Assembly: GCA_017305935.1 (NCBI GenBank)
Contig: JAFKJU010000014.1
Location: 1-64,000, forward strand
Direction of reading: 5' to 3'
DNA from: Hyphomicrobiales bacterium
GTDB lineage: Bacteria; Pseudomonadota; Alphaproteobacteria; Rhizobiales; Rhizobiaceae
Length of the DNA stretch: 64,000 nt
Part shown: positions 32,906 through 41,763 of the stretch, in pieces
Layout of the letters: each line of letters opens with the position of its first letter
How positions within the stretch are numbered: position 1 is the stretch's first letter
Notes under the pieces: model-generated
Seen by the model: the letters and a program-made list of their open reading frames with translations, nothing else
Database searches by the model: none
What the model was told of the DNA's origin: nothing
Program-made: the position numbers and the translations under genes

Positions 32906-33712
32906 ATGGACGCCTCAATCGAACATCCCAAGACCAAGTCACCTGCCCGCGGCTCGGACGAGAACCTGAAGTCGCTGGTGAAGATCATGCGCGTTCTCGA
33001 ATGTTTCTCGGTCAACGAGAGGGCGCTCTCGCTGTCCGAGATTTGCGACAAGACGGGCTTTCCGCGCAGCACCACGCACCGGCTGATGGCGTCGCTCAAG
33101 GAAGTCGGCTTCCTCGACCAGGACCGGGAGCGCGACAAATACCGGCTCGGCCTGAAACTTTTCGAGCTCGGCAATATCGTGCTGATGAACCTCGATCTCC
33201 ACCGGGAAGCGCGCCCCATCGTCGACTCACTCAAGCGCATGAGCGGGCAGATGGTCCATCTGGCGATTTTCGACGGGCAGAGCGCCGTCGTCATCCACCG
33301 TGCCGACCCCTCGCCCGATCACGCGCCGACCTCGACCTCCATCGAGAACGCGCCGGTACACTGTACGAGTGTCGGCAAGGCGATCCTGGCATGGCAGTCG
33401 GAAACCGTCATCCAGAAGGTGATCAATGCCGGCCTGCGGGCCTATACCGACCAGACGATCGTGACAGGCCCCGCCCTTCTGGAAGAACTGGAGAAAACCC
33501 GGCGGCGGGGATATGCGATCGACGACGGCGAACACCAGCCCGGCCTGCGTTGCGTCGGTGCGCCCATTCGCGGGCAGACGGGCCAGGTCATTGCCGGCAT
33601 CAGCGTCAGCGGTCCGAGCTGGCAGATCAACATGACGGATATCGAAGAGCTGTCCAAGGTCGTCATCCATCACGCCAACATGATCGGTCAGCGCATCGGC
33701 CACCATCCCTGA
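32906..33712 (+). CDS. IclR-family transcriptional regulator
   Basis: A 268-residue regulator. The winged helix-turn-helix is about residues 25-85 (LSLSEICDKTGFPRSTTHRLMASLKEVGFL) and the IclR effector domain fills the rest, with CTSVGKAILA, RRRGYAIDDGEHQPGLRCVGAPI and VIAGISVSGP. The ATG at 32906 (MDASIEHP) was preferred over an upstream frame because it avoids a Cys- and Trp-rich non-homologous leader, although its ribosome site is weak. It is divergent from the aldolase-TRAP operon and convergent with dhaL. Shared boxes suggest it controls the operons at 32694, 35400 and 41551. Confidence 0.94.
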   Translation: MDASIEHPKTKSPARGSDENLKSLVKIMRVLECFSVNERALSLSEICDKTGFPRSTTHRLMASLKEVGFLDQDRERDKYRLGLKLFELGNIVLMNLDLHREARPIVDSLKRMSGQMVHLAIFDGQSAVVIHRADPSPDHAPTSTSIENAPVHCTSVGKAILAWQSETVIQKVINAGLRAYTDQTIVTGPALLEELEKTRRRGYAIDDGEHQPGLRCVGAPIRGQTGQVIAGISVSGPSWQINMTDIEELSKVVIHHANMIGQRIGHHP

Positions 33713-33721
33713 AGCCGAAAG

Positions 33722-33745
33722 GCCGCACCGGACGAACCGGGCGGC
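33722..33745. terminator. Hairpin between convergent iclR and dhaL genes
   Basis: GCCGCACCGG and CCGGGCGGC (33722-33745) pair over nine bases with one bulged A, between the converging stops at 33712 and 33791. No U-tract follows on either strand, so it would be a weak or Rho-assisted bidirectional terminator. Confidence 0.35.
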
Positions 33746-33790
33746 GCATGGGCAAGCAGCACATGACGCCGGCGATGGCGTCGTCTTTGT

Positions 33791-34405
33791 TCAATCCCGG
33801 TCGGCCAGCGCGTCCACGAGCCGGACGAAGCCGAGCATGCCGGGATCATCGATTCCCACGCTCTTTTCCGCGAACATGCGGGCTCGTCCGATTTTACAGG
33901 GCTTGTCGAGAAAGGCCGCGAGCGCGGCATTCCCAGCCTTTGAAGCCTCAGCCGCGATCTCCCCGGCATCGGCAAGGCCAGCGGTCGCCTTGACAACGGC
34001 GTCGAGCGCATCGAGCACCGTCTTGTCGCCCAGCGACGCCCCGCCGCGCCGGATCATCGCGTCGAGCGCGGCTTCCAGCAAGCCGGAAAGCTCGCTCCAC
34101 CGCGCCGTTTCCCTGCCCTTGGTCGCCTTGCCGATGGTCAGCAGCGCGGTGGCGAACAGCGTGCCCAGGCTGGAGCCGGTGGCTGCGGCCGCCGCGCGCG
34201 CCAGCGCCTGGAAGGCCGCGCCGAGGTCGGTGCCGGCGCCGATATCCGTTTCGCCGAATTTGCCCAGCACGCGGGCCAGCATGACGCCGGTGTCACCGTC
34301 GCCGAGTTTCGAATCCGCCGCGTTCAGCTCCGCTTCCAGCGCCGCCATGCGGGAATTCGCGATCCTTATCGCGTTTTCAAGGGTTTCGATGCGGATGTCT
34401 GCCAT
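33791..34405 (-). CDS. dhaL: Dihydroxyacetone kinase nucleotide-binding subunit (DhaL type)
   Basis: A 204-residue all-helical protein. The magnesium/ADP-binding aspartates are Asp31, Asp36 and Asp38 in DSKLGDGDTG. Other conserved parts are GSSLGTLFATAL, GDKTVLDALD and GRARMFAEKSVGIDDPG. The ATG overlaps the dhaK stop by one base (TAATG). In many bacteria DhaL is rephosphorylated by the PTS protein DhaM, but no dhaM gene is present here, so the pair may use ATP directly or work on another trioses- or tetrulose-like ketose. That interpretation is inference. Confidence 0.92.
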   Translation of the reverse strand: MADIRIETLENAIRIANSRMAALEAELNAADSKLGDGDTGVMLARVLGKFGETDIGAGTDLGAAFQALARAAAAATGSSLGTLFATALLTIGKATKGRETARWSELSGLLEAALDAMIRRGGASLGDKTVLDALDAVVKATAGLADAGEIAAEASKAGNAALAAFLDKPCKIGRARMFAEKSVGIDDPGMLGFVRLVDALADRD

Positions 34406-35400
34406 TATTTCACCTCCCAGAACGGACTGCCCGAGGGAGCGGCGAGCAGCCGCTCAAGCGCGCCGTCGAGGAAGCAGATGCTGATCGAGGCGCCGGCCAT
34501 TTCCATCGACGTCGCATAGGGGCCGACAAGCGGATGCACGATCTCAAGCCCGGCTTCCCCGAGTTTGGCGCAGGCGCGGCGATAGAGGATGAGCAGTTCC
34601 TCGAGCGGCGTCGCGCCGAGGCTGTTGACCAGCACGGAGACGCGGCCCCGATGCCCCGCCGGGCGCTCCGCCAGGAGACGGCCGATCATCTCGTCGACGA
34701 TCTCGTCGGCTGGCTTCATCTTGCTGCGCCAAAGCCCTGGCTCACCGTGAATGCCCATGCCCAGCTCGAACTCGTCGGCCGCGATCTCGAAAGTCGGTTT
34801 TGCCGAACCGGGAACCTGGCAGGGCGAAAGCGCCAGGCCGATCGTCTTGGTCGCGGCGACCGCCTGGCGCGCCGTCTCGGTCACGGCCGCCAGATCGGCC
34901 CCCTCCTCGGCATGCGCGCCGGCCATCTTGTAGGCATAGATGATGCCGGCGACCCCCCGGCGCTTGGCGCTTTCCTCGGGCGCGGCGCTGGCGATATCGT
35001 CGGTTCCCAGCACAGTGGTCGTCTCGATCTCGCCTTCGAGGAATTCGCCAGCCATGTCGAAATTCATCCGGTCGCCGCCGTAATTGCCATAGAGACGGAG
35101 GACGCCGGCGCCGCCATCAGCCAGCTTGATCGCCTCGATGCAACTGTCGATGTTGGGCCCTTCGAACACATTGCCGATCGAGCAGGCATCCAGCATGCCG
35201 CTGCCGACATAACCGGTGAAGAGCGGCAGGTGGCCCGAGCCACCGCCGGAAACGATACCGACCTTGCCCCTGCGCATCCCTTCCGCGCGATGCACGACGC
35301 GCCTTGCCGAGCCGCCGAGGCTCAGACGTGGATGCGCCAGGACCAGGCCTTCAAGGACCTCATCGACATAGTCCGAGGCCGAATTCATCAATTTCTTCAT
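34405..35400 (-). CDS. dhaK: Dihydroxyacetone kinase substrate-binding subunit (DhaK type)
   Basis: A 331-residue protein with the SGGGSGHLPLF motif (51-61), the acid in NYGGDRMNF near residue 110, and the substrate-binding His218 in GMGIHGEPG, which forms the covalent hemiaminal with the ketone. All active-site residues expected of DhaK are present. AAAGGAAG precedes the ATG. A TCCCG/CGGGA box lies 11-35 bases upstream, inside the 42-base gap after the FAD dehydrogenase gene, so dhaKL can be regulated on its own by IclR although it follows the Liv operon. The expected product is dihydroxyacetone phosphate or a related ketose phosphate. Confidence 0.94.
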   Translation of the reverse strand: MKKLMNSASDYVDEVLEGLVLAHPRLSLGGSARRVVHRAEGMRRGKVGIVSGGGSGHLPLFTGYVGSGMLDACSIGNVFEGPNIDSCIEAIKLADGGAGVLRLYGNYGGDRMNFDMAGEFLEGEIETTTVLGTDDIASAAPEESAKRRGVAGIIYAYKMAGAHAEEGADLAAVTETARQAVAATKTIGLALSPCQVPGSAKPTFEIAADEFELGMGIHGEPGLWRSKMKPADEIVDEMIGRLLAERPAGHRGRVSVLVNSLGATPLEELLILYRRACAKLGEAGLEIVHPLVGPYATSMEMAGASISICFLDGALERLLAAPSGSPFWEVK

Positions 35401-35410
35401 AGCACTTCCT

Positions 35411-35435
35411 TTCCCGTATTTCGGGATGATATTCC
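35411..35435 (-). promoter_or_regulatory. IclR-type box before dhaK
   Basis: TTCCCGTATTTCGGGATGAT and following bases form the imperfect palindrome TCCCG-N5-CGGGA (35412-35426). It lies in the short gap between the FAD dehydrogenase stop and the dhaK start and matches the boxes before the aldolase and livH-like genes. Confidence 0.6.
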
Positions 35436-35442
35436 ATGAAAA

Positions 35443-36834
35443 TCACGGCAGCATCTTGCCGGGGTTCATGATGTTCAACGGATCGAGCGCCTGCTTGATG
35501 GCGCGCATGACATCCAATGCGGCGCCGTGTTCGGCGGCCATGTATTGGCGTTTGTGCAGACCGATCCCGTGTTCGCCGGAGCATGTGCCGCCGTAGCGGA
35601 TCGCCCTTTCGCTGACGCGCGCGGCGAGCGCATCCGCTCGCGCTGTCTCGTCCGCGTCGTTCGGATCATGCATGATGCCGAGGTGGAAATTGCCATCGCC
35701 GACATGCCCGACCAGCGGAGCGATCAAGCCGCTGCGGCGTACGTCTTCCTTGGTCTCGGTGATGCAGGCGGCGAATTCCGACAGGGGGACGCAGGCATCG
35801 GTGCCCATGTTGTCCTTGCCCGGTGCGAGCCATTTGCTGGCGTGATAGCAATTGTGCCGCGCCTTCCAGAGCCGCGTGCGCTCTTCCGGCCGCTCCGCAT
35901 GCCGGAAGTGACTGGCCCCGAAAGCGAGGGCGAGTTCCTCCATCGCGCTGGCGTCCTCCCGCACGCCCGACTGGCTGCCGTGGAATTCGAAGAACAGGGT
36001 CGGCTTTTCGTCGAAGCCTTCGATTTTCGAATAACCGATGCAGCCGCGGATCTGGACTTCGTCCAGCAGTTCGATACGCGCGATGCGCAGTCCGGATTGA
36101 AGCGCGGTCGTCACCGTGCCGACGGCGTCTTCGAACCGGTCGAACTGGCAGGTGGCGACGACCATCGCCTCCGGCAGTCCCTGCAGGCGCAACTGGACTT
36201 CTGTGATAACGCCGAGGGTGCCTTCGCTGCCCACATAAAGCCGGGTGAGGTCGAGGCCCGCGGACGATTTGCGCGCGCGGCCGCCGGTCCGGATGATCTC
36301 GCCGGCGGGCGTAACCACCGTCAGGCCCAGCACGTTTTCCCGCATCGTACCGTAGCGCATGGCATTGGTGCCGGATGCCCGCGTCGCCGCCATTCCGCCG
36401 ATCGTCGCATCGGCGCCCGGATCGACGCTGAAGAACAGGCCCTCGGCGCGAAGGTCGCTGTTGAGCCTTTCCCGGGTCACGCCGGCCTCGACGCGGCAAT
36501 CCAGCGCTTCTGCCGAGACCTGCAGAATCCGGTTCATCCGCGTGAGATCGAGGCTGACCCCGCCGTGCACCGCCGCGACATGGCCTTCGAGCGACGAGCC
36601 CGCGCCGAACGGCACGACCGGGACGCGCGCGGCGCTGCAGAGCTTGAGCAGCGCCGAGACCTCATCGGTGGTTTCGGCAAAGACCACGGCATCCGGCATG
36701 CCGACGGCCGCATAACCTTCGCCATGACTATGCTGCTCGCGCAGCGCCGCCGAAAAGGACGCCCTTTCACCGAACAGAGCCAGAAGTGCATCTTTGAATG
36801 TCTCGTTCACCGCTTCACCCGCCGCCGTGGTCAT
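35443..36834 (-). CDS. FAD-linked 2-hydroxyacid dehydrogenase (GlcD / D-lactate dehydrogenase type)
   Basis: A 463-residue flavoprotein of the VAO/PCMH family. The FAD-binding domain shows VPFGAGSSLEGH, DPGADATIGGMAATRASGTNA and LYVGSEGTLGVITE; the C-terminal substrate domain ends with GHVGDGNFH, CSGEHGIGLHK and DPLNIMNPGKMLP. The family oxidises D-lactate, glycolate or other D-2-hydroxyacids and passes electrons to quinone or cytochrome. Its ATG overlaps the LivF-like stop (ATGA), so it belongs to the Liv-type importer operon. It could oxidise the hydroxyacid released by the FAH-family enzyme of the same regulon. Confidence 0.92.
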   Translation of the reverse strand: MTTAAGEAVNETFKDALLALFGERASFSAALREQHSHGEGYAAVGMPDAVVFAETTDEVSALLKLCSAARVPVVPFGAGSSLEGHVAAVHGGVSLDLTRMNRILQVSAEALDCRVEAGVTRERLNSDLRAEGLFFSVDPGADATIGGMAATRASGTNAMRYGTMRENVLGLTVVTPAGEIIRTGGRARKSSAGLDLTRLYVGSEGTLGVITEVQLRLQGLPEAMVVATCQFDRFEDAVGTVTTALQSGLRIARIELLDEVQIRGCIGYSKIEGFDEKPTLFFEFHGSQSGVREDASAMEELALAFGASHFRHAERPEERTRLWKARHNCYHASKWLAPGKDNMGTDACVPLSEFAACITETKEDVRRSGLIAPLVGHVGDGNFHLGIMHDPNDADETARADALAARVSERAIRYGGTCSGEHGIGLHKRQYMAAEHGAALDVMRAIKQALDPLNIMNPGKMLP

Positions 36835-37583
36835 GCGCCGAGATAGGTCTGGCGCACATAGTCGTTTTCAATCAAATCGTCGGCCTCGCCGGACAGCGCG
36901 ACGCGACCGTTTTCCAGCACGTAACCGTGGTCTGCGACCGAAAGCGCGGCATAGGCATTCTGCTCGACGATCAGCACCGTCCGACCCGTATCGGCGATGC
37001 GGCGGATGTCCTCGAACATTTCCGTCGTCAGCTTCGGCGACAGACCCATGGAAGGCTCGTCCAGGAGCAGGACGCGCGGCTGCGCCATCAATCCGCGCCC
37101 GATCGCCAGCATCTGTTGCTCGCCGCCGGACAGCACGCCGCCGAGCGAGCCCGCCTTTCGCGCCAGCACCGGGAACAGATCGAGCACTTCCTCCATTACC
37201 CGGCGGGTTCCCGCCCTGTCGTGCCGGCGGATATACGAGCCGACTTCGAGATTTTCCTTCACCGTCATCGTGGGGAAAATCCGGCGGCGCTGCGGCACGC
37301 AGGTAATGCCCCTTTTGACGATCGCCTGGACGCTGTCTCCGGCGATCGACTGCCCTTCCAGCGTGACGCTGCCGGATGCAGGCTTGACCCGGCCGATGAT
37401 GACATTGAGCGTCGTCGACTTGCCGGCGCCGTTGGCGCCGATCACGGCGACGACCTGCCGTTCCCGCACCTCCAGCGACAGATCGAAGAGGATCTGCGCC
37501 TTGCCGTAATAGGAATCGACGTTCGAGAGCTTGAGCATGACCTCGCCGACGTCCGCCGGCGAGTTTTCCATTACAGCCAGCAT
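36831..37583 (-). CDS. Branched-chain-type ABC transporter ATP-binding protein (LivF-like)
   Basis: A 250-residue ATPase with Walker A GANGAGKST, Q loop QRRRIFPTMTV, signature LSGGEQQML and Walker B VLLLDEPSMGLSP. The start at 37583 has AAGGAG upstream. It is one of the two ATPases of the importer; the other is fused to the LivM-like permease at 38767-40665. HAAT-family importers with this composition carry amino acids, amides, urea or other carboxylates, so the ligand is not necessarily an amino acid. Confidence 0.93.
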   Translation of the reverse strand: MLAVMENSPADVGEVMLKLSNVDSYYGKAQILFDLSLEVRERQVVAVIGANGAGKSTTLNVIIGRVKPASGSVTLEGQSIAGDSVQAIVKRGITCVPQRRRIFPTMTVKENLEVGSYIRRHDRAGTRRVMEEVLDLFPVLARKAGSLGGVLSGGEQQMLAIGRGLMAQPRVLLLDEPSMGLSPKLTTEMFEDIRRIADTGRTVLIVEQNAYAALSVADHGYVLENGRVALSGEADDLIENDYVRQTYLGA

Positions 37584-37592
37584 GACCGCTCC

Positions 37593-38720
37593 TTAGAACT
37601 TGACGACAGTCAACAGGTTGGGCTGGCCGTTCTTGATCTCGATGATGTTGGTCTGGTGATTGCAGTCGCCGTTCTGCTCGCATTTGTAATGCGCAAGAAC
37701 GCCCTGCCGGTCGATCTTGCCGAAGGCTTCCCGCACCTTCTTGGCATCGGTGCTGCCGGCCATGTTGATCGCTTCGGCGGCCAGTTTGGCGCTGTCGTAA
37801 TAGGTCGCGGCATAGAGTTCCGGCAGTTCGCCATACTTCTTCTGGAACTTCTCGACGAAAGCCTTGACGTTCGGATCGGGGTTTGCCGGCAGGAAGTCGG
37901 TGGCGCTGATGACGCCTTCGCCGGTCGGACCCGCCAGGTTGATGAAGGCCGGCTGGCTGAGCGAGGTGCTGCCGGCGAACTTGAAGTTGAGGCCGAACTG
38001 ACGGGCTTGGCGAACGATCAGCGCGGACTCGTTGTCATGCGTCCACATGATGACGAGTTCCGCGCCGGCCGAACTCAGGCGCGAAAGCTGAGCGGAAAAG
38101 TCCGTGTCGCCGGCATTGTGGCTTTCATTGGCGACCGGTGTGATGCCCTTGTCCTTCAAGGCGGCGACGACACGCTCGGCTCCGCCCTTGCCGAAGTCGT
38201 CGTGGATGGAGATGACGCCGATCTTGGTGGTCTTGAGATGTTCCAGCGCATAGGCCACCAGCGCCTGCGCCTGGAGATTGTCGTTGCCACGGATACGGAT
38301 GACGAAATCGCAGCCCTGCTGCGTTACCGGCACGCCGCTGGCGCCGGTGATCGAGATCATCGAGCCATCGCAATAGGTCTTCATCGTGGCGAGTTGAGCG
38401 ACCGAGAAATGGGGGCCGAGAACGACGGGCACCTTGCCGACTTCCTTCAGCTTGCTCATCGCGTTGATGGCCGCATTCGGATTGTCCGCCTGGTCGTCCT
38501 CGAAGCTGACCGACAACGGCTGACCGAGAACGCCGCCTTCGGCGTTGATTTCCTCGACTGCCATGTCCACGCCCTGTTTGAAATACTTGCCGAGCAATGC
38601 CCGCGGGCCGGTCATCGGGGCCGAGGCGCCGATGGTCACGTCAGCGGCGACGGCCGCCGTCGCCATGCTGCCGAGGGCGATCAATCCGGCCAGAAGCGTC
38701 GGTGCGAAATTCTTCCTCAT
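37593..38720 (-). CDS. ABC transporter binding protein (LivK-like)
   Basis: A 375-residue type I periplasmic binding protein with a 26-residue signal peptide ending AVA. It has the family openings VTIGASAPMTGP and VEEINAEGGVLGQPL, and a hinge around VVLGPHFSVAQLAT. Several Cys residues (CDG, GCDF, CEQNGDC) suggest a disulfide in the C-terminal lobe. AGAGGAGA precedes the ATG at 38720. It lies between the fused permease-ATPase gene and the LivF-like gene in the same operon. Confidence 0.93.
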   Translation of the reverse strand: MRKNFAPTLLAGLIALGSMATAAVAADVTIGASAPMTGPRALLGKYFKQGVDMAVEEINAEGGVLGQPLSVSFEDDQADNPNAAINAMSKLKEVGKVPVVLGPHFSVAQLATMKTYCDGSMISITGASGVPVTQQGCDFVIRIRGNDNLQAQALVAYALEHLKTTKIGVISIHDDFGKGGAERVVAALKDKGITPVANESHNAGDTDFSAQLSRLSSAGAELVIMWTHDNESALIVRQARQFGLNFKFAGSTSLSQPAFINLAGPTGEGVISATDFLPANPDPNVKAFVEKFQKKYGELPELYAATYYDSAKLAAEAINMAGSTDAKKVREAFGKIDRQGVLAHYKCEQNGDCNHQTNIIEIKNGQPNLLTVVKF

Positions 38721-38766
38721 GCTTGTCTTCTCCTCTTGTTGCGCCTGCAATCTTCCCCACCGGGCG

Positions 38767-40665
38767 TCAGGTCGCACTCTCCACGATCTTAGGCCTGCGC
38801 TTGCGCTCGACCTTTCCTCCCAGATAGGCGTCGATCACAACCGGATCGCGTGCCACGCTTTGGGCAGAGCCCTCGGCGATCTTGTCTCCCAGGTTGAGCA
38901 CCACGATGCGGTCGCACATGCTGACGACAAGCTTGACGCGGTGCTCCACCACCAAGATCGTCATCCCCTGGTTCCTGAGCTGTTTCAGGATTTCGGCCAG
39001 TTCCATGATCAGGCCGCCGCGCAGGCCGGCGCCCGGCTCGTCGAGAAGCAGCAGCTTCGGCCTGCTGACGATGGCGCGGGCCAGCTCGACGAGACGGCTC
39101 TGTCCGAAGGAAAGATCGCTGGCGCGCCGCGCCGCGAGATGGCGGATGCCCATCAGGTCCAGCGCCTTGAGCGCCTCCTCGCGCGCCAGTTCCTCGTCCG
39201 AGCGGGCCAGCGCCGTGCCGATCGCGCCCGTCAGGATGCGGGCACGCCGCGTCGCCGGATGGCAGATCATCACGTTTTCCAGGACCGTCATCGTGTTCCA
39301 GACGCGGACGTTCTGGAAGATGCGCGCCACGCCGGCGGCATGAACGTCCCAGGCCGGCAATCCGGAGATCGCCTGGCCATCGAGGGAGATGCGGCCGGAC
39401 GAAACCCCGACAATGCCTGAGCACGCGTTGATCATCGTCGACTTGCCGGACCCGTTCGGCCCGATGAGGCCAAGGATCTCGCCCCGATTGACGGTGAAGG
39501 ACACATCCTTCAGCGCAACGAGTCCGCCAAAGGACTTCGAAACGTTGTCGACCACCAGCAGGGGGCCGGCGGCAGGATGGATCCGAGCCGCCTCGGATTG
39601 CTCCCGCTCGGCCTGCAGCCGCGCCGCCACGGCGATCGCACGCTTCTCTTCCTGTTCGACGCTTTCCGCGCTGGAGCTGCCCTCGGCCCTTGCATCGGCG
39701 ATCGCATCGCCTTCCTCGCCGGGAAGCCAGGGCGCCAGCAACCAGTCGGCGATGATGCCGAGCCCGCGTGGCACGGTCAGAAGAATGACCACGACGCCGA
39801 GGCCGAAGATCGCCAGATAATAGGTCTGAAGATCGCGCAGCGCTTCGGGCAATCCGACCACGACGAGCGCGCCGAGGAAGGTGCCGCCGATCGAACCCAG
39901 GCCGCCGATGACGACCATCAGCAGCATCTTGATGCTTTCGAAAACCAGGAAGTTGTTGGGCGAAATGAAGCCGAAGACCAGCACGAAGGCTGCGCCGGCG
40001 ATGGCGCCATAGAGACTGCACAGCGAGAAGGACAGAACCCGCACCCACCGCGAATTGACGCCCATGGATTCGGCGGCGAGATCGTCGTCACGGATCGATC
40101 GCATCTGGCGGCCGAATGCGGTGCGGTAGATGCGCAGCGCAACCGCATAGGCCAGCACCGTCAGCAGGAAAACCGGAATGTAGAGCTGCTGCGAGAGACC
40201 GCCGCCCATGAACGGAAGGCTGAGCGTCGGGATGTCGCGCAGACCAAACGGTCCGCCGGTCAGCCAGGATTCGTTCAAGACGACCAGGCGGAATATCTCG
40301 TTGAGGCCAAGCGTGGTGATGGCCAGATAGTGCCCCTTGATGCGGGTGCTGACCAGGCCGAGGGCCGCGCCGAGAAAGCCGGTTGCAACCACCGCGACCG
40401 GCAGCGCGATCCACCAGGGGAGCGCGAGCCCGGTCATGATCAGGCCGGCCGTATAGGCGCCGAAGCCCATGAAGGCCGCCTGCCCCAGAACCACCATGCC
40501 GGTGATGCCGGTGGCAATCGTCACGCCTAGCGCGGCAATGGAATAGATGAAAGCGAGGTTGAGAACCTGCAATGCATAGCCGTTGACACCGATGAAGGGC
40601 GGCAGCAACAGGCCAATGAGGATGACGGCCAGAATGACCTTGCGCACGCGCATGGATACGTTCAT
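38767..40665 (-). CDS. Fused LivM-like permease and LivG-like ATPase
   Basis: A 632-residue fusion. Residues 1-310 form a LivM-type permease with eight or so membrane segments and the blocks GHYLAITTLGLNEIFRL and GGLGSIGGTFLGA. A charged Ala/Glu-rich linker (about 315-365) leads to a LivG-type ATPase with Walker A GPNGSGKST, signature LSFGQSRLVELA and Walker B LLLLDEPGAGLRGG. Separate LivM and LivG chains are more common; the fusion fixes one permease to one ATPase. GAGGAGA precedes the ATG. It is the second gene of the importer operon. Confidence 0.94.
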   Translation of the reverse strand: MNVSMRVRKVILAVILIGLLLPPFIGVNGYALQVLNLAFIYSIAALGVTIATGITGMVVLGQAAFMGFGAYTAGLIMTGLALPWWIALPVAVVATGFLGAALGLVSTRIKGHYLAITTLGLNEIFRLVVLNESWLTGGPFGLRDIPTLSLPFMGGGLSQQLYIPVFLLTVLAYAVALRIYRTAFGRQMRSIRDDDLAAESMGVNSRWVRVLSFSLCSLYGAIAGAAFVLVFGFISPNNFLVFESIKMLLMVVIGGLGSIGGTFLGALVVVGLPEALRDLQTYYLAIFGLGVVVILLTVPRGLGIIADWLLAPWLPGEEGDAIADARAEGSSSAESVEQEEKRAIAVAARLQAEREQSEAARIHPAAGPLLVVDNVSKSFGGLVALKDVSFTVNRGEILGLIGPNGSGKSTMINACSGIVGVSSGRISLDGQAISGLPAWDVHAAGVARIFQNVRVWNTMTVLENVMICHPATRRARILTGAIGTALARSDEELAREEALKALDLMGIRHLAARRASDLSFGQSRLVELARAIVSRPKLLLLDEPGAGLRGGLIMELAEILKQLRNQGMTILVVEHRVKLVVSMCDRIVVLNLGDKIAEGSAQSVARDPVVIDAYLGGKVERKRRPKIVESAT

Positions 40666-40678
40666 CGCAGGCTTCTCC

Positions 40679-41551
40679 TCAGGCGCGATCGGCGTTTGCT
40701 TCGGGGATCAGGCCTTCCGGACGGACCAGAAGGAAGGCGAGAAGTACGATGAAGGCAATGGCGTCCTTGTAGGTGGACGAGATCAGGAACGCGGCGACGT
40801 TCTCGCCCAGCCCGAGGATCAATCCGCCGATGATCGCGCCGGGAACGCTGCCGAAACCGCCGATGATCATGGCGACGAAGCCCTTGAGGCCGACAAGCGT
40901 GCCCAGTTCGGTGGTCACGAAGAACATCGGCGCGAGAAGAATGCCGCCGAGCGCCGACAGAACGCTCGCATAGGCGAAGGTGCCGGCCAGAACCCAATTG
41001 ACGGAGATGCCCATGAGCGCTGCCGTTTCGCGGTCCTGCGCAACCGCACGCATGACCTTGCCGATCATCGTATAACGCAACACGAGATACTGGAGCGCCA
41101 TGATGACGAGAACGACCGCGAAGACCAGGATCTGCTGCTTGGAAATGCTGATCGCGCCGAAATTCAGCGTGTCGAAACCGAACGGGCCGGGATAGAGCAG
41201 CGGCTCGGGACCGTAAATGATGCGGGCGGTTTCCTTGAGGAAAAGTCCGAAGCCGACGGTGGCGATGATGGCAACGATGGTACGCTGCTTCTGAAGACGC
41301 GAAAACACGATGCGCGAAAAGGCGGCACCGAGGCAGGCCATCGCGAGCATGGCCAGTGGGGCCGCAATATAGAAAGGAAGACCCATTCGGGTGACGAAGG
41401 TGGCGACGAAAACGAACGCGCCGAAGGTCAGGAACTCGCCGGCCGCAAAGTTCACGATGTTCATCGTTTTCCAGACGAAGGCGTAACCAAGAGCCACAAG
41501 CGCATAAATGGCGCCCATCGCCAGCCCGCTCACCACGACCTGCCCTAGCAT
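40679..41551 (-). CDS. Branched-chain-type ABC transporter permease (LivH-like)
   Basis: A 290-residue permease with eight or so hydrophobic segments and typical LivH motifs: SGLAMGAIYALVALGYAFVW, NFAAGEFLTFGAF, RAVAQDRETAALMGI and GGFGSVPGAIIGG. The ATG at 41551 has GAGAGGAGA upstream. It starts the operon LivH, LivM-LivG fusion, LivK, LivF, FAD dehydrogenase. Two TCCCG/CGGGA boxes lie in the region before it. Confidence 0.95.
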   Translation of the reverse strand: MLGQVVVSGLAMGAIYALVALGYAFVWKTMNIVNFAAGEFLTFGAFVFVATFVTRMGLPFYIAAPLAMLAMACLGAAFSRIVFSRLQKQRTIVAIIATVGFGLFLKETARIIYGPEPLLYPGPFGFDTLNFGAISISKQQILVFAVVLVIMALQYLVLRYTMIGKVMRAVAQDRETAALMGISVNWVLAGTFAYASVLSALGGILLAPMFFVTTELGTLVGLKGFVAMIIGGFGSVPGAIIGGLILGLGENVAAFLISSTYKDAIAFIVLLAFLLVRPEGLIPEANADRA

Positions 41552-41638
41552 GAATTCTCCTCTCCAGTATGCTGCGAATTCCGATAGCGCGCGCCAGCCG
41601 CGCACCTACAGGCGCCAAAACTGACAAATCGATTACAA

Positions 41639-41660
41639 ATCCCGCTATTCGGAATTTAAT
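41639..41660 (-). promoter_or_regulatory. IclR-type box 1 before the Liv-type operon
   Basis: ATCCCGCTATTCGGAATTTA begins this box, about 90-110 bases before the livH-like start. It matches the box before the aldolase operon in 15 or more positions when that box is read on the opposite strand. The 515-base gap (41552-42066) holds this box, box 2 and the terminator at 41940-41966; the rest shows no gene. Confidence 0.55.
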
Positions 41661-41763
41661 CTCCCATAATTGGAATTCATAAAGGGAGATCGGAAAGCTG
41701 TCAACGAACTCGGCTGTTTTGCCAAGTCTGATTTTCTCTTCGAAACCATTTTTTTGGCAAAAT

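Noticed and set aside
38789-40048. A 419-residue minus-strand frame overlapping the LivM-LivG fusion
   Set aside because: It is out of frame with a gene with full permease and ATPase motifs and has a compositionally skewed translation.
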